DNA of 20,288 nucleotides. It comes from J088 sp003695505 [NCBI: Candidatus Dadabacteria bacterium] (GTDB lineage Bacteria; J088). Below the pieces are notes generated by a model, which was not told the origin of the DNA, made no database searches, and worked only from the letters and a program-made list of their open reading frames with translations. The stretch's first letter is position 1. Each line of letters begins with the position of its first letter. The position numbers and the translations under genes are program-made. This document shows, piece by piece, positions 6,547-13,897 of the stretch. The stretch spans positions 1 to 20,288 of the forward strand of contig RFIY01000071.1 of NCBI GenBank assembly GCA_003695505.1, in the 5' to 3' direction.

Positions 6547-6575
6547 ATGCTATCAAAAGCACCGAACCATGGCAA
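6547..6575 (-). promoter_or_regulatory. Predicted promoter of the BamE-like gene (and perhaps aroB)
   Basis: On the minus strand TTGCCA (6575-6570) is followed after 17 bp by TAGCAT (6552-6547). The -35 box matches 5 of 6 and the -10 box 4 of 6 consensus bases. The -10 box ends 7 nt before the ATG at 6539, and no Shine-Dalgarno sequence is present, so the mRNA may be leaderless. aroB could be read from here too. Confidence 0.5.
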
Positions 6576-6590
6576 TGTCCGCACCAGACC

Positions 6591-7781
6591 TCAGTAACTT
6601 CGCGGCATGCCAAGGACGTGTTCGGCGATGTAGTTGAGGATCATTTCCTTGCTGATCGGCGCCGTGCGCACCAGGCGCGTATTGACCCACGCCTGGATCA
6701 GCCCGTAGTCGCGGTCGAAGCCGTTGCCGCCGTGGGTCTGGATCGCGCGGTCGCAGGCCTTGATCGAGATCTCGCCGACGAGCATCTTGGCCATGTTCGC
6801 GTACGGTGCGATGTCATTGGGATTCTTGCCTTCGTCAAACATCGCCGCCGCGCGATAGACGAGCATGCGCGCCGCTTCACTTTCGGCCTTGATCTCGGCC
6901 AGCGGATGCTGGATCGCCTGGTAGGCGCCGATCGGCTTGTCGCCGAAGACGACCCGCTCATTGGCATAATCCACGGCCTTCTTGAGCATCAGGTCGATGC
7001 CGCCCAGTCCAATCGCCGCGGCGAGCGTCCGCTCGGCGTTGAGGACGTTGAACATCGGCAGGATGCCGGCGTGTTCGGCGCCAACCAGATCTTCGGCCGG
7101 CACCTCGACGTTGTCGAAAAACAGCGTCCACTGCCGCAGGCCTTCGATGCCCTCGGTATTGAGTTCCTGCATCTCGAACCCGGGCGACTTCGGATCGACG
7201 ATCAGCACGTTGAACCCGCCGACCTTCGGCAGCCCCTTGGCCTTGAGTTCTTCGTAGGTCATCGAACGGGCGATCACCAGGACACGGTCCGCGACATCGA
7301 CGCCGGTGATGAACGTCTTTTGGCCGTTGAGGATGAACTTGTCGCCCTCGCGACGCGCAATCGTCTTCATCCGGAAGGCATTGGAACCGGCGTCCGGTTC
7401 GGTGATCGCAAACGCCCAGATCTCTTCGCCCGAAGCAATCCTGGGCAGATAACGCTGCTTGAGCTCATCGGGACCACCGCGCAGCACACAGAGGGCGTCC
7501 ATCGCCGTCAGCATCATCATCGCGCTGGTCAGACCGTAGCGACCGAGCGTTTCGAGGATCAGCGCCTGCGCGAACAGTCCCATCCCGGAGCCGCCGTATT
7601 CTTCCGGAATCAGCGCGCCGATGAAGCCCTGGTCCGCGAACTCCTGCCAGAAGTCGCGCGGGAACACGCCTTCCTTGAGGGTGCGCTCGCGGATTTCCTC
7701 GCCCTTGTCCTGCCATTTCTGGCCGAACTTGTCGACGGCTTCGATGAGCATGCGTTGTTCTTCGGTGAAATTGAAATCCAT
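6591..7781 (-). CDS. Acyl-CoA dehydrogenase
   Basis: This is an FAD-dependent acyl-CoA dehydrogenase of 396 aa, a full-length single-domain enzyme of beta-oxidation or branched-chain acid breakdown. Recognisable parts are the N-terminal helical domain (FTEEQRML), the FAD/substrate strand region AFAITEPDAGSNA (123-135) with NGQKTFITG (152-160), and the C-terminal QTHGGNGFDRDYG (348-360). The segment that carries the catalytic Glu in many family members (YEGT) reads RTAPISKEM here and lacks it. Glu250 in NAERTLAAA instead occupies the helix-G position used by isovaleryl-CoA and long-chain dehydrogenases, so it is the likely base. Exact substrate cannot be told. The ATG at 7781 has GGGAG 9 nt upstream. 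Its promoter and a TetR-type operator are at 7808-7853. Confidence 0.93.
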   Translation of the reverse strand: MDFNFTEEQRMLIEAVDKFGQKWQDKGEEIRERTLKEGVFPRDFWQEFADQGFIGALIPEEYGGSGMGLFAQALILETLGRYGLTSAMMMLTAMDALCVLRGGPDELKQRYLPRIASGEEIWAFAITEPDAGSNAFRMKTIARREGDKFILNGQKTFITGVDVADRVLVIARSMTYEELKAKGLPKVGGFNVLIVDPKSPGFEMQELNTEGIEGLRQWTLFFDNVEVPAEDLVGAEHAGILPMFNVLNAERTLAAAIGLGGIDLMLKKAVDYANERVVFGDKPIGAYQAIQHPLAEIKAESEAARMLVYRAAAMFDEGKNPNDIAPYANMAKMLVGEISIKACDRAIQTHGGNGFDRDYGLIQAWVNTRLVRTAPISKEMILNYIAEHVLGMPRSY

Positions 7782-7807
7782 GATCTGACGCTCCCGGCAG
7801 AACTAAT

Positions 7808-7825
7808 TGAGTGACGACTCACTTA
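7808..7825. promoter_or_regulatory. TetR-family-type operator upstream of the acyl-CoA dehydrogenase gene
   Basis: The palindrome T-N-AGTGA-CGAC-TCACT-N-A spans 7808-7825, with seven-base half-sites matching at six positions. It directly adjoins the -10 box and covers the predicted transcription start. Its size and symmetry fit TetR-family repressors. The Bacillus FadR site, with TGAATGA half-sites controlling fatty acid degradation genes, is similar in form. No such regulator gene lies in the window. Confidence 0.6.
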
Positions 7826-7853
7826 AGTGTAGCAAACTCGACTGAGGTGTCAA
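7826..7853 (-). promoter_or_regulatory. Promoter of the acyl-CoA dehydrogenase gene
   Basis: On the minus strand a perfect TTGACA (7853-7848) is followed after 16 bp by TACACT (7831-7826). The mfd stop codon (7852-7850) is inside the -35 hexamer. The TetR-type palindrome begins at the next base after the -10 box, an arrangement typical of repression by blocking initiation. Confidence 0.65.
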
Positions 7854-10800
7854 TTTCGAACCGGTCGACCGTCCCGCGTCAAACGTTCCAGCCACTCCCG
7901 CACAGCCTCGATCCGCTCCTCTGGAGCGCCGTCGATCGCGATGCGCAATCCGTCCGGCCGTAACTCCAGCCGCTCGTCCGCGGCAGCGATCGCTGCCAGC
8001 GCCGCCGGTTGCAACGGCGTCGACGCGTCAATGTGCAGCACTGCGGCAGTGGGCTGTATCGTCAGCTTGGAGATACAGAGGTCACGCAGTCGCGGCCGCA
8101 ACGACATGGCGCGGATATAAAGGCGATCCTGCGCCGCCGGCGCGCCGAACCGATCGACCAGTTCACGCTCGACCTGCAGGACATCGGCAGTCGTTCGCGC
8201 GCGTGCGAACTGCTGGTAGGCGCGCAGTCGAGCCTCGACTTCCGGCAGCCACGCCTCGGACAAGGTCAGCGAAAAATCTGCGTGGATATCTGGTTCGATC
8301 ACGGGTTCCGCGTCAATCCCCTGGGCCTCATGCAGCGCCTCGTCAAGCAGACGCAGCATCATCTGCATGCCGATCGCGGCAATGTGTCCAGCCTGTTTCT
8401 TGCCGAGCATTTCTCCGGCGCCACGAATTTCGAGATCACGCATTGCGATCTGGAATCCGGCACCGAGGTTCGAGAAGCTACGGAGGACGTCGAGCCGCTG
8501 GCGCGCCTGCTCAGAGAGCTGCGTGTCTCCGGGATAGAGCAGATAGGCATAGGCGCGTCGATCGGACCGCCCGACCCTGCCACGCAACTGGTACAAATCG
8601 GCCAGCCCGTGCATATGCGCGTCATGCACGATCAGTGTGTTGGCACGAGGGAAGTCGATACCGCTTTCGATAATCGTGGTCGCAACCAGTACGTCGAGTT
8701 CGTGGGCGCCAAATGCCTGAAAGACGTCCTCGACCGCTCGCGGACGCATTTTGCCGTGCGCCACGCCGATGCGCAGATCCGGCACGAGTTCACTTAGCTG
8801 GCTGGCGATGCCTTCCAGCGCGTCGATCTCATTGAGCAGGTAAAATGCCTGCCCACCGCGAAGCCGCTCACGCACCAGCGCTTCACGCACGGTATCCGCG
8901 TCCCAGGGCTGCACCCGCGTCTCGACGCCGAGTCGCCCGGGCGGAGGCGTCGCGATCACGCTCATCGCACGGAATCCGCCAATGTGCAGTTGCAACGTTC
9001 GCGGGATCGGTGTCGCGGACATGGCCAGCACATCAACGTCACGCCGAAGCGCCTTGAAGGCCTCCTTGTGTTTGACCCCGAACCGATGTTCTTCGTCGAT
9101 GATCAGCAGACCGAGCCGCGCGAACCGGACATCATGTTGCAACAGACGATGGGTCCCGATCACGATGTCGATCTTTCCGTCCGCAACATCCTGCAGGATC
9201 CGCCGTTGCTGCGCCGCCCCAACGAATCGGCTCAGCACCGCGACCCGGATCGGCAGATGTTTGAGGCGGTCGTGAAATGTGCGTCCGTGCTGCGCCGCGA
9301 GAACGGTCGTCGGCACGAGGACCGCGACCTGATAACCATTTTCGGCGAACCTCACGGCAGTCCGCAATGCGATTTCGGTCTTGCCATACCCGACATCGCC
9401 GACAACCAGCCGGTCCATCGGGTGCGGCGCGGCAAGGTCTCCTTCGATATCGGCAAGCGCGGCCTGTTGCCCCGACGTTTCGTCCCATGGGAAGCCGGCC
9501 TCGACCGCAGCCGACAATTCACCTGGCGGCGGGAGGGGGTCACGTCGCGCGCGTTCTCTTGCGGCGTAGATGTCCAGCAGCTCACCAGCAAAGCGCAGCA
9601 GATCTTCTCGCACTTTCGCCTTGCGCCGCTGCCAGGCCTCGCCGCCGAGGCGATCCATGCGCGGTTCTTCCTCACCTGCCCCCCTGTACAGCGACACATA
9701 GGCAAGCTGGGCCACCGGCACGAGCAGGCGATCTCCGCCCGCGTACTCCAGCCGCACGACGTCAACGGTGCGCTCGTCGACCGTGACGCGATGCAGATCG
9801 ATGAAGCGGCCAATGCCGTACAACTCGTGCACGACGTAATCACCGGGATGCAGCTCGCTGACATCGAGGCGGGCGTCGCGAGCCCGTTCCTGCTGGCGAT
9901 GGCGGCGCACGAAGGCCGCGACGTCGATGACGCGCAGTTGCTCGTCGGGCAGTTCCCAGTGGCCGCGCACACGGTGCGGAATGTAACGTGCGACACGAGG
10001 CTCGTCGGTGGCCTCGTCCGCGCAGGCCCAGCCTGCCTGCCTGAGCAGCTCATCCGCGACAGCGCGGTCGCCTGGGCGTCCGGTCACCCAGATGCGCAGC
10101 CGGTGATTTGCTTCCGGCAACAACGACCGCAGGCGCTCGACGGGATCCCGGCTTCCCGACGGCATCATCGACGTTGCCCGCAGGCGCCAGCGACGCACGG
10201 TTTCTGGCTCGCCGATCTGCGACATGTCGAACTCATCCGATTGCCATCCAGGCAACGGCCAGCCTTCCTGCACGAGCCGCCGCCGCTCCGACACCGTTTC
10301 CTGCCGGGCACGGTTGAATACGTCGCGGGCAGCGTCTGCCCCGATGGCGAAATCGATGCGGGGGGGCAGCGACACGATCTCCCCGGCCAGCGTCCACCAC
10401 AGCGGCAGCGCGGGCACCGATTCGCCTGCCGAACGCACGGCACCAAGGAGGCGCTCTGTCAGCTCGGTGCTCGCGCCACTGTTGCGGATTCGATTGCGAA
10501 TGCGCCGTTCGAGAGCGTCCGGATCGTCCCATGGCGCCACCCGCACCGACGCATACCCCAGTCGGACATGTTCGACCGGACGCGCCGTCATCTGACTGAC
10601 CGGATCAAACACGCGCATCGTTTCGATCAGATTATCGAAGCGATCGATCCGCACCGGCCGCTCCTCGAGCGGCGACCAGACGTCGATGATCTCGCCACGG
10701 ACCGCGAACTCACCCGGGCTGCTGACCTCGGGGACATTCAGATAGCCGCGCTCGACGAGCAGGTCCGGGCCGAGTTCATCATCGACCGTGAGCGAGATCG

Positions 10801-11143
10801 TCGCCGGACCAGGAAATCGCACCAGCGGCACCAGCGGCGCCGCAGCCTCGAGAAGCAACACATCATGCTGTTCGCGCGACAGCTGTTCGGCAACGACGGC
10901 CCGGCGGGCAACGATACGCGGATCCGGCATTGCGTGATCATACAGTCCGACATCCCAGCCTGGAAGCGCCTCGATACGTCGGTCGGGGCGCACGGCGCGC
11001 AGCATGTCAAGAGCATCGGCCAGTGCCTCGGCGTCGGGAACGAGGATCGTCACCGGCCCGGTCCAGCGGTCGAGTTCTCGTACGGCCGCAAGCGGCCAGA
11101 GCGGGCGCGGCAGAACGTGTACGCCACTTTGCTCATCGACCAC
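7850..11143 (-). CDS. mfd: Transcription-repair coupling factor Mfd
   Basis: Mfd is an ATP-driven DNA translocase that removes RNA polymerase stalled at lesions and recruits UvrA. The protein has 1097 aa, about 50 fewer than E. coli Mfd, with the difference mostly in the N-terminal part. The UvrB-like region contains PGWDVGLYD (61-69) and the strand RGEIIDVWSP. The RNA polymerase-binding domain has HPGDYVVHELYGIGRF (432-447) and LLVPVAQLAYVSLYRG (473-488). The motor has Walker A GDVGYGKTE (582-590), IIDEEHRFG (681-689), SATPIPRTL (709-717) and the translocation motif QLRGRVGRSD (852-861). The start is GTG at 11143, with GGAG 6 nt upstream (11150-11153). It overlaps the last 11 bases of queE, so the two genes are co-transcribed. 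Confidence 0.97.
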   Translation of the reverse strand: MVDEQSGVHVLPRPLWPLAAVRELDRWTGPVTILVPDAEALADALDMLRAVRPDRRIEALPGWDVGLYDHAMPDPRIVARRAVVAEQLSREQHDVLLLEAAAPLVPLVRFPGPATISLTVDDELGPDLLVERGYLNVPEVSSPGEFAVRGEIIDVWSPLEERPVRIDRFDNLIETMRVFDPVSQMTARPVEHVRLGYASVRVAPWDDPDALERRIRNRIRNSGASTELTERLLGAVRSAGESVPALPLWWTLAGEIVSLPPRIDFAIGADAARDVFNRARQETVSERRRLVQEGWPLPGWQSDEFDMSQIGEPETVRRWRLRATSMMPSGSRDPVERLRSLLPEANHRLRIWVTGRPGDRAVADELLRQAGWACADEATDEPRVARYIPHRVRGHWELPDEQLRVIDVAAFVRRHRQQERARDARLDVSELHPGDYVVHELYGIGRFIDLHRVTVDERTVDVVRLEYAGGDRLLVPVAQLAYVSLYRGAGEEEPRMDRLGGEAWQRRKAKVREDLLRFAGELLDIYAARERARRDPLPPPGELSAAVEAGFPWDETSGQQAALADIEGDLAAPHPMDRLVVGDVGYGKTEIALRTAVRFAENGYQVAVLVPTTVLAAQHGRTFHDRLKHLPIRVAVLSRFVGAAQQRRILQDVADGKIDIVIGTHRLLQHDVRFARLGLLIIDEEHRFGVKHKEAFKALRRDVDVLAMSATPIPRTLQLHIGGFRAMSVIATPPPGRLGVETRVQPWDADTVREALVRERLRGGQAFYLLNEIDALEGIASQLSELVPDLRIGVAHGKMRPRAVEDVFQAFGAHELDVLVATTIIESGIDFPRANTLIVHDAHMHGLADLYQLRGRVGRSDRRAYAYLLYPGDTQLSEQARQRLDVLRSFSNLGAGFQIAMRDLEIRGAGEMLGKKQAGHIAAIGMQMMLRLLDEALHEAQGIDAEPVIEPDIHADFSLTLSEAWLPEVEARLRAYQQFARARTTADVLQVERELVDRFGAPAAQDRLYIRAMSLRPRLRDLCISKLTIQPTAAVLHIDASTPLQPAALAAIAAADERLELRPDGLRIAIDGAPEERIEAVREWLERLTRDGRPVRN

Positions 11144-11780
11144 GATCGACTCCAGGCCAAAGCACCTTGTGAAGCTGGAGATTCAGACGAAACGGCAGCC
11201 CTGAATCGATCAGCCAGTCCGCGAGCTCGGCGGCCTGAAGCATGGGCTCGGCGGCCGAAACGAGCCAGGTGACGCCTGACAACCGCTCGTGCTCCCGACG
11301 CCAGGTCTCGCAAAGCCATTCCCAGTCGGCGCGATTGCAGCAAACAGCCTTCAGTTCATCACCCGCTTGCAGCTCGTCCAGATTTTCGGCCAGCCAGGCC
11401 TGATACGCACCGCTCGATGGCGTCTTCAGATCGAGTACGACCTTCGATGGACGCGGTACCCCGGCGATCGAACGAACGCCGCTGGTTTCGACACTGACCA
11501 GATAACCGTCGTCAATGAGCCTTGCGATCAGGTCGTGGCTCGCCTGTTGCGCCAACGGCTCGCCGCCCGTCACGCAAACGCGCCGGCAGCCGCGGCTCTG
11601 CACATCCCGCAGCACGTCGTCCAGTTCGCGCCGAACACCACCGGAGAACGCCCATTCGGTATCGCAATAGACGCAGCGTACCGGGCAACCCGTCAGGCGA
11701 ACGAATGTGGTCACCTGGCCGCTGTCGGTACTTTCCCCCTGGATCGACGTAAAGATTTCGCTGATCTGCAGCGCAGACAA
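11133..11780 (-). CDS. queE: 7-carboxy-7-deazaguanine synthase QueE (radical SAM)
   Basis: QueE rearranges 6-carboxytetrahydropterin to 7-carboxy-7-deazaguanine, the substrate of QueC. It shows EIFTSIQGES near the N-terminus, the radical-SAM cluster motif CPVRCVYC (Cys-x3-Cys-x2-Cys), VTGGEPL, VETSG and the C-terminal NLQLHKVLWP typical of QueE. I chose TTG at 11780, giving 215 aa starting MSALQISEIF. It has AGGAG (11793-11789) 8 nt upstream and matches the usual N-terminus. A GTG at 11804 would add eight residues and has no Shine-Dalgarno sequence. The gene overlaps mfd by 11 bp. It is separated from queC by about 10 kb, so the pathway is split between two operons. Confidence 0.95.
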   Translation of the reverse strand: MSALQISEIFTSIQGESTDSGQVTTFVRLTGCPVRCVYCDTEWAFSGGVRRELDDVLRDVQSRGCRRVCVTGGEPLAQQASHDLIARLIDDGYLVSVETSGVRSIAGVPRPSKVVLDLKTPSSGAYQAWLAENLDELQAGDELKAVCCNRADWEWLCETWRREHERLSGVTWLVSAAEPMLQAAELADWLIDSGLPFRLNLQLHKVLWPGVDRGR

Positions 11781-11788
11781 GGGTATAA

Positions 11789-11793
11789 CTCCT
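11789..11793 (-). promoter_or_regulatory. Ribosome binding site deciding the queE start
   Basis: AGGAG on the minus strand lies 8 nt before the TTG at 11780. It falls inside the longer frame that begins with the GTG at 11804, which supports the downstream TTG as the true start of queE. Confidence 0.65.
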
Positions 11794-11808
11794 GCTTCGG
11801 GCACAAGA

Positions 11809-11847
11809 ATGCGCGAATTGCCCGGTAGATCCGCGCAATTCGTGCAT
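11809..11847. repeat. 39-nt near-perfect hairpin between cheB and queE
   Basis: Bases 11809-11847 are almost fully self-complementary. The arms ATGCGCGAATTGCCCGG and CCGCGCAATTCGTGCAT pair at 15 of 17 positions around the pentaloop TAGAT (+ strand). One of the two mismatches would be a G-U wobble in + strand RNA. It lies at the boundary between the chemosensory operon and queE-mfd. Only a weak T-rich run (TCTTGT) follows it on the minus strand, so it may be an operator or a leader structure rather than a strong terminator. A smaller hairpin, CAGCC/GGCTG (11876-11889), lies between it and cheB. Confidence 0.55.
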
Positions 11848-11927
11848 CAACATCATGGTTCGCATGTCAGCATAACAGCCGGACGGCTGAACATGCCGCA
11901 CGTTCCTGTCCCGAATGCGCCGCCGGC

Positions 11928-13028
11928 TCAGCTTCCGGAGCGATCGACAGTCAACCCGGCCATAACCCTGGATGCCCACTCGCCCAGCTCGTCCGGAGGC
12001 GCTTCGAAGGCGACTTCTACGCGATTGGCCACCGCCCTCGGCATCCCGTGAATCACGCAGGAATCAGCATCCTGTACGGCAATATCACCGCCGGAGGAAA
12101 CGAATTGCACGGCGCCTTCCGCACCGTCGGCGCCCATGCCGGTCAGCACGACGGCAAGCCGTGGCACGTCCAGAACGGCGGCGCGCGTCAGCGTGTGATC
12201 CAGGCTCGGCCGGTGTTTTTCGTCCGCATCCCCCTCACGCAGAAACATGCGCAAGACGCCATCCTCCACGGCAAAATCGGCCTCCATCCCCGACGGCACG
12301 ACATAGGCGTGCGCCGGCAACAGGACTTCGCCATCGACAGCCTCGGACACAATGATCGGCGCCATCTGATTGAGACGGCGCGCGAATCCCTCACTGAACC
12401 CGGGTGGCATGTGCTGCACGATCACGATTGCCGCCGGAAAGGATGGAGAAAACGCATTCAGAAAGCGCCGCACGGCCGGCGGTCCGCCCGTACTGGCTCC
12501 GACGATGAGCAGTCCACGCGCCGTCCGGGCGGGTGGTGCGGGTGCGGACTGCGGCGGATTGACCCTTGCCGGGGGAATCGCAGAGGATTCCGCGGTCGCC
12601 TGCCCCATGGCCAGGCGAATCTTTGCAAGCAGGTCCTGCCCAAGATTGATGAAATCGACGCGATTTCGGACACGGGTCTTGTCGACAAAATCGAAGGCCC
12701 CCTCTTCGAGCGCCTGAAACGTCTCTTCGGCGCCTTCCCGTGTAAAGCTGGACACCATGATGATTCGTGTCGGCAACTCGTCGCGCAGCACGCGCAGGAC
12801 ATCGAGGCCACCGAGCTTCGGCATCTGCAGATCGAGCGTCATCACATCCGGCTTGAGTCGTCTGGCCGCATCGATCGCAGCCATGCCGTCACGCGCCTCG
12901 CCAACGATTTCGACATCGTCCGCGGCACGCAACACACGGATCAAGGCGCGACGCACGAATGTGCTGTCGTCAACGATGAGTACGCGAATCTTGCCGCCTG
13001 TCGGCTCTTCTGTATGTCGATCATTCAC
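11928..13028 (-). CDS. cheB: Chemotaxis response regulator / protein-glutamate methylesterase CheB
   Basis: CheB removes methyl groups from, and deamidates, chemoreceptors after phosphorylation by CheA. The protein has 366 aa. The receiver domain (about 14-130) has acidic Asp20 and Asp21, phospho-acceptor Asp66 in TLDLQMP, and Lys117 in FVDKTR. A Pro/Ala-rich linker follows (about 144-170). The methylesterase domain has the catalytic triad Ser179 (GASTGG), His206 (QHMPPGF) and Asp301 (LTGMGADG). The start is GTG at 13028 with a weak Shine-Dalgarno sequence; cheR ends 8 nt upstream, so translation may be coupled. It is the last gene of the chemosensory operon and the only receiver domain coded in the window. 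Confidence 0.95.
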   Translation of the reverse strand: MNDRHTEEPTGGKIRVLIVDDSTFVRRALIRVLRAADDVEIVGEARDGMAAIDAARRLKPDVMTLDLQMPKLGGLDVLRVLRDELPTRIIMVSSFTREGAEETFQALEEGAFDFVDKTRVRNRVDFINLGQDLLAKIRLAMGQATAESSAIPPARVNPPQSAPAPPARTARGLLIVGASTGGPPAVRRFLNAFSPSFPAAIVIVQHMPPGFSEGFARRLNQMAPIIVSEAVDGEVLLPAHAYVVPSGMEADFAVEDGVLRMFLREGDADEKHRPSLDHTLTRAAVLDVPRLAVVLTGMGADGAEGAVQFVSSGGDIAVQDADSCVIHGMPRAVANRVEVAFEAPPDELGEWASRVMAGLTVDRSGS

Positions 13029-13036
13029 TACGGTAC

Positions 13037-13897
13037 CTATCCGGCCAGCTTCTGGTAAATCACGACGCCGTTTTCGCGGTGCGGATCAAACAGAAACGGA
13101 ACGTTGGCGAGGCTCTCGGAGACACCGGTCACGAGGACGCCATCATCACGCAACAGTCCGTGCAGGTGCTTGACCACCTGTTGCACCGTGTCCTGGTCGA
13201 AATAGATCAGCACGTTACGAATCATCACCGCATCGAACGGATGGGGAAAACGCAGCGTCGCGGCATCGACCAGGTTGGCCCAGCGAAAATCGAGGTGTTG
13301 ATGTATGGACGGTTTCAGCTTGCGCTGATCGCCGCTCGGCACGAAGAAGCGGACCATACGTTCTGGATCCGTGTTGCGAAACGATTTGCTGCGATAAACA
13401 CCGGCCCGTGCTGTTTCAACCATCTGTACGTCGATATCGACACCAAACAGCTCGAATTCATCCAGATCGAGGCCGCGTTCGCGGATCAGGATCGCCAGTG
13501 TGCTCAGTTCCTCGCCACTCGATGCACCGGCGCTGAGTACACGGAATCGTCGACGCCGCGCCCGCCGCGACGCCGCACGCTCGACGATTGCGGCCAGCGT
13601 CGCCTCCTCGCGGAAAAAGAAGGTTTCGTTGTTCGTCAACGCAGATACGAGCTGCAGGAACTCGGCGTCTCGATCCGGCCCAAAGTGAAGATAACGATAG
13701 TAGGCTTCAGGCGAGGGCATGCCGCGCGCCTGCACCCGCGTCATGATCCGATTCTCGAAGATGCGCCTTCGGCTCAACGCATAGTTGAGTCCTGTCCGCT
13801 GCCGCACATATTCGCGGAACAGGACGAAAAGCCCATCGTCAAACTGGCCGGCGCCGCCACCGGATGCACCTGTTCGTCGCAGTTGAGATGCGATCAT
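13037..13897 (-). CDS. cheR: Chemoreceptor glutamate methyltransferase CheR
   Basis: CheR methylates receptor glutamates with S-adenosylmethionine and works against CheB in adaptation. The 286-aa protein has the N-terminal all-helical domain ending in NNETFFFRE (89-97), then the SAM-binding fold with LSAGASSGEELSTLAI, LFGVDIDVQMVETA and FDAVMIRNVLIYFD. The common SAGCSTGEEPYS motif is slightly altered: Ala for Cys, and LST for PYS. The ATG at 13897 overlaps the HEAT gene stop by one base (TGATG), which indicates translational coupling. No TPR extension is present, and the receptor coded nearby has no NWETF-type C-terminal CheR tether. Confidence 0.95.
   Translation of the reverse strand: MIASQLRRTGASGGGAGQFDDGLFVLFREYVRQRTGLNYALSRRRIFENRIMTRVQARGMPSPEAYYRYLHFGPDRDAEFLQLVSALTNNETFFFREEATLAAIVERAASRRARRRRFRVLSAGASSGEELSTLAILIRERGLDLDEFELFGVDIDVQMVETARAGVYRSKSFRNTDPERMVRFFVPSGDQRKLKPSIHQHLDFRWANLVDAATLRFPHPFDAVMIRNVLIYFDQDTVQQVVKHLHGLLRDDGVLVTGVSESLANVPFLFDPHRENGVVIYQKLAG

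Noticed and set aside
8984-11272. A 762-codon open frame on the + strand
   Set aside because: It lies wholly opposite mfd and the end of queE. Its translation is Arg/Pro/His-rich without any family motif. High G+C makes long antisense frames common, and mfd motifs on the other strand are unmistakable.
11874-11893. Intrinsic terminator after cheB (CAGCC/GGCTG)
   Set aside because: The stem has only 5 bp and is followed by TTATG, not a T-run; recorded only as part of the intergenic description.
11805-11927. preQ1 riboswitch upstream of queE
   Set aside because: The region has a symmetrical 39-nt hairpin but none of the short pseudoknot layout with an A-rich tail before the ribosome binding site expected of preQ1 class I or II.
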